Assembly (NCBI GenBank): GCA_030686995.1
Contig: CM060708.1
Span: 186,802,749-186,866,748, forward strand
Source: Artemisia argyi
Taxonomy: Eukaryota; Streptophyta; Magnoliopsida; Asterales; Asteraceae
DNA: 64,000 nt
Reading direction: 5' to 3'
Part shown: positions 10,576-20,796 of the stretch, piece by piece
Numbering within the stretch: position 1 is the first letter of the stretch
Layout: each line of letters opens with the position of its first letter
Translations under genes and position numbers: made by a program
The notes under the pieces: generated by a model
What the model saw: the letters and a program-made list of their open reading frames with translations, nothing else
The model's database searches: none
What the model was told of the DNA's origin: nothing

Positions 10576-10874
10576 GATAATCTCTGTGATGAAGGAAGAT
10601 AATCTCTACATATTTTGTGTTCCTTCAGACATCTATTACCACTAAATGTAGATCTTTGAACATCAGCAGAAACATGACCTGAAACCAGACATTCACACAG
10701 AACACAAAAACACAACAAACACATGATAATATACAAGATTAGTAATAACTTGCATAACAAAGTTAGTAAACCAAAGTCTAGAAAACATAATAACCTACTT
10801 AATTACAACATGTACAATCCTCCCTTGAGGCATATGCCTCCCCTGAGGCTTATGCCTCCCCTCAAACATTGCAT
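10576..10874 (-). other. Breakpoint filler and copia 3' UTR with palindromic purine tracts
   Basis: 10572-10607 holds two copies of GGAAGATAATCTCT, 22 bp apart. AGATAATCTCTGTGA also occurs within the LTR near 10289, so this looks like templated filler at the LTR break. 10608-10874 is a second copy of the pol 3' UTR (other copy 53222-53542), with a deletion of about 60 bp. Near 10822-10866 the minus strand has three purine tracts (GAGGGGAGG, AGGGGAGG, AAGGGAGG) separated by GGCATAAGCC and GGCATATGCC, making GAGGCATATGCCTC palindromes. Confidence 0.6.
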
Positions 10875-11507
10875 TCAAGGGTTAACCATCCCAATATTGA
10901 CAACCAAGTGATTAAACCTTGGTCCATCAAAAGCTTTTGTTAACAAATCAGCCACATTATCATCAGTGTGAATCTTAAGCACGTGAATTAGATGCTTCTC
11001 ATTAGCATCTCTTATAAAATGGTGCCTAATTTCTATGTGTTTTGTTCTCTGATGAAAAACAGGATTTTTAACAATGGAAATAGTACTCTGATTATCAATG
11101 TAGATTTTAGTGTTCATAAAGTTAAACCCATAATCCAACATCTGATTTTGAATCCAAAGTACCTGACCACAGCAATTAGCAGCAGCAACATATTCTGCTT
11201 CAGTAGTAGAAGTAGCCACAATGGTTTGTTTCTTGCACTGCCAAGAGATGAGTCTTCTTCCAAGAAATTGACAACCTCCTGTTGTGGATTTCCTATCCAA
11301 ATTAGCTCCAGCATAATCACTGTCACTGTAAGCCTCTAACATAAATGGTGAATCCCTGGGGTACCAAAGGCCTAATTTGGGTTGGCCCTTAATGTACTTG
11401 AAGATTTTCTTCACAGCATTGAGATGAGAAGTTAGTGGAGTGACTTGATGCCTTGAACAAGCACTGACAGCAAATGTAATGTCAGCCCTAGAAGCTGTGA
11501 GATACAT
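10875..11507 (-). pseudogene. Second copia RT/RNase H segment, 3' part (cut by Athila)
   Basis: 210 open codons nearly identical to the C-terminal part of 53543-54583. They cover the end of RT (MYLTASRADITFAVSACSRHQ begins it) and copia RNase H with EAYSDSDYAG, TTEAEYVAA and YIDNQST. They end VADLLTKAFDGPRF...VNP at the same stop. The 5' continuation resumes at 27338 on the far side of the Athila insertion. Confidence 0.85.
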
Positions 11508-11510
11508 GAG

Positions 11511-14500
11511 TGATTGGTGCTAAACAGTCAGATGATATCAACCAAGTAATGGTCAACAAGTCAAACAGCCTAAACCAATACTCCGGTGAGTTTAGTGTTT
11601 CCCTGGATCGTTAGATCCCAACGAGATGTGAAATCTGAAATAAAACGACTTCGAGATCAGGTGAATTGAACAGGAAAAGGGTTTAAGTGATTTGTACTAC
11701 TGAAATATAAGAGTGAATAGCTTTAATAAGCTATATCAACTAATACGTGAAATCAGATAAGTACAAGTGAAAAAGGGACTGAAAACGTAAACGTTTACTA
11801 ATTAAACGTAAACAAAAACAACTTTAACTGATAGTAGGATTTTATAAGCCTTAGGGGCTTAAATGCAAATTTAATAAATTTAAAATATTTATTTTATAAT
11901 TAAAAACTATTTAATTAATTATTTTTATTTAATTACTATTATTAATTATTTAATAATTAACTAATAATTATGAAAATGTGAAATAAGTCTAGAAAGTTAA
12001 AATTAAAATTTCTAAAAATCTAAAATATTATAAAACTTATTTTAAAATTAAAATTATATTTTTCACACTATTTATCTATTTATTATTTATTTATTATTAT
12101 ATTGATTAACTTATTTATAATTACTAAAAAGACTTAAATAATTATGAAAATTTTTATATATCTAATTAACCATCATAGGAATCCTGAAAAATTATAAAAA
12201 GTTTATATTCTATATTTTTAATTTAATTTACTAATTATTATTATATTTATTGATTAATATCTAATTAAACTAAGTAAATTATGAAAACTAGTAAATGAAC
12301 AGTATAAATCACAATAAAATTTCTAAAATTATTTTATGACTTATAAAAGCTAATAAAAATATAAAATATAGGTGTTACCTTATAAAAATATATTATGCTA
12401 TTTAATTCTTATTTATTATTTAATTATTAAATAAACTAATATTAATTCTAAATAACACTAGATGACAAAAGAAAATTCTGGAAAAATTTATAAAATTACT
12501 TTAATATATAAGAGATTTAATAAAAATATATAATAGCAGAAGTGCTTATAAATAAGCTAAAAAGAAAATTAAATAGATAATTTCTATTAAATAGAAGCTA
12601 TCACTATAATTATGTTTGTCTTTTTCTGGTTTTTCTTTTATAAATCTAATAAAATACTTAAAATATGAAACTTTAATAAAGGAAAATAATTTATAATCAC
12701 AGAATAAGCACTAAGAGTGCTTATTATCCAAACAGTTGACTTTTTGTTGACTTTACTAAGAAATAAGCTCAACTGAGCTTGTGTGGGGTCCACAAGGTAA
12801 AACCTGGTTCCTATAAGTGATGTGAACTTAAATGAGCAAGATTATGTAAAATAAGCAGGTTCAATAAGCTATAACCAACAAATAAGCACTTGCTTATTTC
12901 AATTCTAAGACAGAATTGGGACAAGGTTCCAAGCTAATTTAAGGTGGGGCCCAGCGGTCAAATGGTCAAACAAAAGATCAATGGTTCAAGTCTGGTAGGA
13001 GGGGGGTTGTAAGAACCTATTTATGGGGTGTGGGACCCACTGAGTCAACCACAATGGACAACCAAAGTTGGGTGGGTGGACTGAGGTCTGAGTGCACAGG
13101 TAAAATTGGTGACTTGTGAGCTAATGTGGGGACCATACAATGGATCAGGGATCCAAATTTAAACTTGAAATATGAAGATAAGCAGTATGGCTTCCTAATA
13201 AGTCAATAATCAAGACCTAACTCTCATTGATAAGCCAAATAAGCTTGTTTGAAAATGAGCATACAATCTGATTACTCAGTATACTCAGATGAAATGTACT
13301 AACTAAAAGGCTTGAGTGATATGTCTGAATAAGCTCAAAATGACAAATTAAGCTTTGAACTAGCAATATGGCTTATTGGGGTATCCAAAAAGCTAAATTT
13401 CACACTCTGGTTTCCACTAATGTGCTTTGGAGATACCCTGAAAGTTGGTTGGGTGGCTTGGGTATGCTGAGACAGGGCAATCACCTTGCCCTGCAGCTCA
13501 GTTCAAGGGGCATTTTTGTCTAATAGACAAAATCACAAAAATATGCAAACTATGAAATTAACAAGTTCAGCTGGTAGGGTTTACTCACAACGATTTTCAG
13601 ATCCCAAATCAGAGCACACAAATCATGAAAATTCTTGCTAATTTGGTGAAAATCTGACTAAACACTTTTGACTTTTTAGAGAAAACTAGGACAGTTGACT
13701 TTTATGAACTTATGATTAATCTAACAATCTAATAATGTTATACTAAGATGAAATAACACCAAATTTAGCTAAAATACCTAAAGATGAACTGATATGAAGG
13801 TTTTTGGATCCTAGATGACCAACAGTTGACTGTTATGAAGATTAATTGATCATTTTGACTTTTTAACTAATTACCTATGGTTTTTATTACTTGACAGTAC
13901 TAATAAAACCTAAATAGACTTACCTAGATTATAAACAACAACAAACTTGGCCTAATGCTCAGTAGAACAATCTGAGCCAAACACTCTTTAAAAGTTGTAT
14001 ATTGATGATTTTCAAGGTAAAACAAAGTTCTAATCCATAAAACTGATTCCAAATACTATACTATGATTAATTAAAATCAAATGAACATGAATCAACCTTA
14101 CCACAAGCTTACAACTCAGATTTGCTAATTGTGAGTTTTCCACTGTGAGAATTTTTTATTTTAAGTACAAATGATATCTGATTAATAAGCTATATATATT
14201 AAGCTTTATATCATCTTAACAACAATACATAAGCATGAAAACACAGAGACCTAAGCAAATTAAGTATGTAAATAGTAGTATGAAATATTGATATGAAAAC
14301 TTACAAAATGGATGAAACTGTGAACATTGGAACCATGAACCAAGATCAATTTATGTGACTCCCATGAGTCTCTAAACCATAATCCAAGCTGCTTCCTTTC
14401 CAAAATTACTCTAAATCAGAATTCAAACCAATTTTTGGTAAAGTTTGACTTTTATTGACCAAGTTGTGTTTTGTGAGTTTTAGTAATTAAGCTATTTTTT

Positions 14501-16007
14501 TAAGATATCTAGAAGCACTTATGAACTTCTGGGAGCTTATATGAGCTTATTTAATCCTTATAATCCACTGTAAACAACAACTAAGACATATGATATTTTT
14601 GAGTAAAAAGAAAATTTGCAAACTTGAGAATTATACATGAAACTTGAAGTTTATTATTACCAAAGATTTAAAACACACTGATGTTCAGATATTACAACTT
14701 AAAAAGATTAAAGATACAAAGAAAACTTGAAATTAAGCTAATCGACATTCATTATTTTAAATTAAAACTAGATATCTTCCACATTGCTTCTCTCCTCTAT
14801 ATAGATGACCAAAATGTATCTCCCCACGTTCCTTGCTCTTTCCCATATCAATTAGAGACCATTGGATCAGTCAAAGGCATTTTAGCCGTTTGATCATTTT
14901 GTCAGGAAATACGGGAAAGGGTAACTTGCAGCCTCTTTTTATCAATTAAGGGAATTTGGGAGTTTATGTGAGGTGTCTAGATAAACTTGGGAGATTTTTG
15001 GGTCAAGTTGGTGTACTATGAAGAAAATAGAGGTTAAAGTTGGGTTTGGAGGGAAAAAAATGTGTGAAGTGCATTTATTGTGGATGGGATAGGTGTAGGG
15101 TGGTGGAAGGGAGTTGGTAGTGAGCTGTAGTGGTGAGGTGGAGGTGCAAGGTGGCTGAAACCACCCTGGTTTCAGGTTTGGGGGGGTTTGTGAGGACGAT
15201 GAACAGTGGAAAGCGGGGGTGGTGGTATTTTGACCGTTTGACCCGGTTTTAATAACTAAGGGGTGTTGGGTGGGCTTATGTTTGGGCCTGGGTTGGACTG
15301 GATCTGGATTTGGTGTTGGGTTTTTATTTTTAATAGGGTCCGGTTGATTTTTAGCTTAGAAAATCACAAGGATCAAATGTGTAATATAGGTAAAGTTGAG
15401 GGGCTTGTTTGTGATTTTTCTAAACTTCAAATAAGGACTGAACCTGCAATTAACCATTAGTACAAGGACCACAAGTATAAATTTTATTATTTTAAACCTC
15501 AGGGACCAAATCTGCCAATTCCACAAACTCCAGGGACCAAACCTGTAATTTTCTGAAAGTTGAAGGGTTTATTTTGTAACTTCTCAAAAGTTATCATAAA
15601 GACCAATTTTGTCAATTTAGAATAGTATAAGGTTTATTTTTATTATTTTCTTATTTTTTAAAACCTTAGGGACTATTTTTGACACTTTTCAAAGTTGAGG
15701 GACCAAAGTTGTAAATATGTGATTTTCAACTTTAAAGGACTATTTCTTACAACTTATGAATCCCAAGGACCTTTATGACATTTGTACAAGTTTTGATTTA
15801 CCAGGGACTAGTTTTGCCAATTTTCTAAAGTTCAGGGACTGAAACTGTAAATTATGTGAAATGTTTTGTTTTTCATCAGTTTTCAATCCTTATGCATAAA
15901 AACACAATCCATGGATAATTTTATGTATTTTAAGGCATTCCTGTGTGTTTTCATATGTTTTTGCAGCTTAAATGTAACAGAAATGATGAGTATTTACACA
16001 CTCATCA
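11511..16007 (-). repeat. Athila 3' LTR (4497 bp)
   Basis: Closely matches 22834-27337 with scattered SNPs and small indels, for example a 12-bp TTATTAATTATT-type length change near 12080. It is extremely AT-rich at 11870-12600 and G-rich at 15050-15330. A possible TATA (minus-strand CTATATAG, 14797-14804) lies about 1.2 kb into the LTR. The short ORFs here recur in every LTR copy and look non-coding. Confidence 0.92.
15360..15860. repeat. Degenerate 'agggaccaaa' repeats in the Athila LTR
   Basis: About nine loosely spaced copies of a motif like AAGTT-AGGGACYAAA-TGTAAATT spread over 500 bp. The same series is in the other LTR (about 26700-27190) and in the two truncated LTR copies. It is probably an old internal tandem repeat that diverged. 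Confidence 0.5.
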
Positions 16008-16924
16008 ATCCCCCACACTAAACTATTGCTAGTCCCTAGCAATCTATTTGAGAAAAAATTAATGGATTTTTACTCTTTACCAAAAGCCATCACTTCTGGA
16101 GTAGCCAGGTGTAAGAACTGTGGCACACCTGATAACCGTGTGATTTTTAGCAAACCACCAGCTGTCAACGGATTTGATTTGTCTTTACCAGAAGCCGTTT
16201 GCTTCTGGACTAGCCAACTCTTGATGGAATAGTCAACATCTTGGTGAGCTGATTACCAATTATGGATTTTCTACGGCCTTTACCACAAGCCATAATCTTG
16301 CGGGCTAGCCAACTCATTAGCTTTTTAGGATAATGGGGAGTTGAGGAACCATACAATTTTTGGCAAATTGCAAGCTATCAACGGTTTTGAGATGTCTTTA
16401 CCAAGAGCCGTTTGCTCCTGGACTAGCCAATCCTGTTGTGGGTTAGACATGGAGGATTGATACCATTTATTGCATTTCTAAGTGTGAAAAAACTTTAAAT
16501 TTTGATCAAATGAGGGTGCTTGATGGAACATGTGTTTGAATTCGTGAGAATCCCCCCCCCCCCCCCCCACACTTAGAAATGAATATTGCCCTCAATATTC
16601 AAAACATCGGGTGTTAAACCGATATTTAGAACGTAAAAAGGAAATATTAATAACCTTTATTTTAGGCTATTTACATACAAACTCACTTTTTTTCTTTTGT
16701 TTTAAACTTTTTTTTTTTCAAGATATTTACATATATACAACATGTGGGGGCATCTCCCCCACACTAGGTGGTAGAAAAGAGAAAGAAATCAGAAATATGA
16801 GTGAAAACCCATATTGCTACGCTTTTGATTACCGAGTCACTAGCTTGACTCGACCTCGAATTGATTTGTCCATGAGGTAGCTTGTTTTTGATTCCCGAGT
16901 CACTAGCTTGACTCGACCCCGAAT
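16008..16924 (-). other. Athila 3' untranslated region with polypurine tract and tandem repeats
   Basis: The polypurine tract (minus strand TGTGGGGGAT, 16008-16017) abuts the 3' LTR. Four imperfect copies of CTTTACCA-RAGCC...CTGG-CTAGCCA occur at 16074-16107, 16182-16216, 16277-16312 and 16395-16430. A C run lies at about 16553-16568. Two copies of a 65-bp block containing CGAGTCACTAGCTTGACTCG (itself an inverted repeat around CACTAG) lie at about 16828-16935. No env-like ORF was found. Confidence 0.6.
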
Positions 16925-17434
16925 TTAATTGTCCTTGGGGAAAGTTTGGAGATCCGGGACAACCATGTTTGGGATGTCCTCTCCAAAGTAGTGTTTCACA
17001 CGATGGCCATTTACTTTAAAACATGGACCGTCATTTTGAGATAACTCAACGGTACCATATGGATAAACCTTAGTGATAGTAAATGGACCAGTCCAGCGGG
17101 TTTTTAATTTACCCGAGAAGATCTTTAATCTAGAGTTAAAGAGAAGTACTCGATCACCAACGTTAAAAACGCGGTTCTTTATTTTTGAGTCATGTATTCT
17201 CTTTGTTTTTTCTTTATAGATTAAAGAGTTCTCGTAAGCCTGATCACGTAGTTCATTTAATTCATTCATTTGAATTTTTCTGTGATCACCCGCAGTTTTG
17301 AGGTCAAAGTTGGCATGTTTCAAAGCCCAGTAGGCTTTGTGCTCAAGTTCCATCGGTAGATGACATGTCTTTCCGTACACAAGCTTGTAAGGTGTACACT
17401 CAATGGGTGTTTTATAAGCTGTAGAAAGGCCCAT
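16925..17434 (-). pseudogene. Athila integrase C-terminal part, after a frameshift
   Basis: 169 codons continuing the integrase in another frame. They begin around [18 protein letters not shown], then a coiled region, then the C-terminal GPY/F-type module (RVLLFNSRLK, TRWTGPFTITKVYPYG) and end at TAA. The break from the main pol ORF is a 1-nt change near 17430, in the codons after ALWAF. The two ORFs overlap at 17320-17434. Confidence 0.85.
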
Positions 17435-20400
17435 AGTGCGTCATCTAATTTATCCGACCAGGCAGCACGGTTTTCACCAACAGTCCTCTCAAGTATCCTT
17501 TTGATACCACGATTTGAAACCTTCACTTGCCCACTTGTTTGTGGGTGATACGCGGTAGAAAGACGGTGGGTTACACCATACTTTTGCATGACTTTATCAA
17601 ATTTGTCATTGCAGAAATGCGTACCACGATCACTTATAATAGCACGTGGATTTCCAAAACGGGCAAAAAGAGATTTCAGGAATTTCACTACAACTCGGGC
17701 ATCATTTGTGGGTAAAGCTTTTGCTTCAACCCACTTTGATAAATAATAAACTGCCACAAGTATGTACTTGTTTCCTCTGGATGATGGAAATGGCCCCATA
17801 AAGTCAATGCCCCAGATATCAAATATTTCACATACTTGAATAGCATTTTGTGGCATCTCATTTCTTTGTGAAATGTTTCCATGACGCTGACAAGCGTCAC
17901 AGGTTTTAATGAGATCCTGGGCATCTTTATAAATTGTGGGCCAAAAGAATCCGGAATCAAACACCTTTTTGGCGGTGTAATTAGGACTATGATGTCCCCC
18001 AGTGGGTCCAGCATGGCAAGCCTTAAGAATTTCAGTGGCTTCCTGTCCATATACACACCGTCGGATGACTTGATCCGCACAGATTTTGAATAAGTAGGGG
18101 TCATCCCAGAAGTAATGTTTAACATCCTTAAAGAATTTATTCTTCTGTTGGGTTGACATCCCTTTCACAACAAAGTTACCCGCATGATAGTTTGCGAAGT
18201 CGGCAAACCATGGGGTAGTAGAATCTCCGCGAAAAGTAACCGCATTAAGTGTTTCGAGAGGAAATGTTTCATTTATTTCCTTTTTCTCATACACATTTTG
18301 ATGAGGGTTCTCTAATCGGGACAAATGATCAGCAGCCAGGTTCTCAGCTCCTTTTTTATCACGAATAATGATATCAAATTCCTGGAGGAGGAGAACCCAA
18401 CGGAGCAATCTCGGCTTTGCATCTTGTTTTGCAAATAGATATTTAAGAGCCGAGTGATCCGTATACACTACGCTTTTAGTCAAGATTAAGTATGTCCGAA
18501 ATTTCTCAAAAGCATACACCACAGCTAATAATTCTTTTTCTGTAGTGGTGTAATGTGTTTGAGCTTCGTTCATAGTTTTGCTTGCGTAGTGGATAGGCTG
18601 AAAGTGTTTCGTTTTGCGTTGCCCCAAGACTGCACCGATAGCAAAATCACTTGCATCGCACATAAGCTCGAAGGGTAAATCCCAGTCGGGGGCAATAAGA
18701 ATGGGTGCCTCAGTAAGCTTTTTCTTTAATGTTTCAAAAGCTTCGACGCACTCTGGTGAGAAGATAAAAGGAGTATCCTTTTCAAGGAGATGAGTCATAG
18801 GCCGTGAGATTTTAGAAAAATCTTGTATAAATCGACGATAGAAACCGACATGACCCAAGAAACTCCTAATACCTTTGACGGTAGTAGGGTGAGGCAGTTT
18901 TGCAATGACATCAACCTTAGCTCTGTCAACTTCAATCCCATTCTTGGAAATCTTATGGCCGAGGACAATGCCCTCTTTGACCATAAAGTGACTCTTTTCC
19001 CAATTTAGACATAGATTGGTGTCTTTACACCTTTTCAACATTTTTTCTAAATTGGTGAGACATGTTTGGAATGAATCCCCAATGACCGAGAAGTCATCCA
19101 TAAAGACCTCCATAGTTTTACCAATCATGTCGGTAAATATAGCCATCATGCACCTCTGAAACGTACCTGGAGCATTACATAAGCCAAAAGGCATACGTTT
19201 ATAAGCAAAGGTTCCATAAGGGCATGTAAAGGTAGTCTTTTCTTGATCTGATGGATCAATGGGGATTTGGAAGTATCCTGAGAAACCATCAAGGAAACAA
19301 TAGTACTCGTTTCCAGCTAATCTCTCAAGCATCTGGTCCATAAAGGGCAGCGGAAAGTGGTCTTTGCGGGTGGCGTCATTTAACTTACGATAGTCAATGC
19401 AAATACGCCATCCGGTAACCAGCCGAGTTGGAATCAACTCATTTTCCTCATTAGTGACAACAGTAATGCCACCCTTTTTTGGAACGCAATGAATGGGACT
19501 AACCCATGGACTGTCAGAGATAGGGTAAATCAATCCTGCATCAAGAAGTTTAAGAACCTCTTGTTTAATCACATCATGGATTTTTAGATTCACCCTTCTT
19601 TGATGTTGCACTGCAGGCTTGAAGTCATCCTCCATCAAGATTTTGTGTGTACAAAAATCTGGGTTAATACCCTTAATATCGGAGAGTTTCCAAGCAATTG
19701 CTTGCTTGTTTGACTTCAAGACCTTTATGAGCGCACTCTTCTCCTCAACACTTAAACCTTTAGCAATAATGACGGGTAATTTATCATCACCCTCCAAGAA
19801 TGCGTATTCAAGATGAGGAGGTAAGTCCTTGAGTTCGACCTCAGGAAAATCATCAGTTTCCTCAACATATTTGATTTCCTGATTATGAAGTTGTACGGGA
19901 GGGAGTGGAGGAGAATTGTCTTGGTTTAGCAATCTCTCAAGGAGAAGAATATCTCCCTCCAGATCAATCTCAGTGTTATCAATTCCTGATGGAACTGAAT
20001 CACTTTTGAGAAAAGCCTCGACCTCTTCCAAAAGGAAATCACTTCCCTCAAACGGAGTGAGAGAAGGGGAAGAGTCGGAAATGATAGGTTCAGATGATGG
20101 AGTGGCATCCCCACTCACAGAATTATGAGAATAACCAAGAAACTCTTGAGAGTACTCCTCAGAAGCAATGTCTATGATATCTATTTGATTAACTGCTTCA
20201 GAATCATAATTGGAGGAGTACCTCGAGGTTTGATCGAGGTTAAATGTAACAGCTTCATTACCCACACGAAGAGTGATTTCTTGCTCAAATACATCGATAA
20301 GAGCACGTCCCGTTCTAAGGAAACCCCTCCCAACAATGAGAGGGACCCTTTGATCGGCATCGAAATCAACCACTACAAAGTCAGCGGGGAGATGAAATTC

Positions 20401-20796
20401 TCCTACCTTCACAAACACGTCCTCGGCAATGCCGAGAGGACGAGATATCGATCGGTCTGCAAGCTCTAAAGTCATGCAGGTAGGAGTAAGATCAGGAAGA
20501 GAAAGTTTCTTCCAAACTGAGTAAGGCATTAGGTTGATACTTGCACCAAGATCGGCCAAGGCATAGCAATCAACCATTCCCGGAAATATACATGGTATTA
20601 GAAATTTTCCAGGATCTCCTAGCTTCTCGGGAAGCTTCTTTAAAAGAACTGCTGAGCAGTTCTCATTCAAGGGAGTCTTTGCCATTTCAAACAGTTTCTC
20701 CTTGTTGCTTAACAAGTGTTTGATTGTCGATGCAAATTTGGGCATCAGAATAATAGCATCCGCAAAGCTAATGTCAAAATGCAAATCTTGGAAGAT
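17320..20796 (-). pseudogene. Athila pol: protease, RT, RNase H, integrase
   Basis: 1154 codons open from the codon after the gag stop. Protease DLGAS lies near residue 78. RT has [31 protein letters not shown] and the catalytic FMDDF near residue 563. RNase H has [28 protein letters not shown] and YTDHSAL. Integrase has the HHCC finger (HAG...H...CDACQ) and core residues GIDFMGPF and ISDRGTHF. The third catalytic position reads [10 protein letters not shown] instead of the family's SGQVEVSNR: lysine (codon 17521-17523) replaces the catalytic glutamate. With the frameshift near 17430, integrase is dead twice over, while RT and RNase H look intact. Confidence 0.92.

Noticed and set aside
14681..14893. 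70-codon ORF repeated at 26010, 31411 and 36810, and a 65-codon ORF at 15263, 26593, 31993 and 37392
   Set aside because: All lie in Athila LTR copies; their conservation only reflects LTR identity and the tandem duplication. No motif, and no sign that they are translated.
16008..16924. Env-like gene downstream of Athila integrase
   Set aside because: The region is only 0.9 kb, with no sizeable minus-strand ORF, signal peptide or transmembrane segment; it holds repeats and the polypurine tract.
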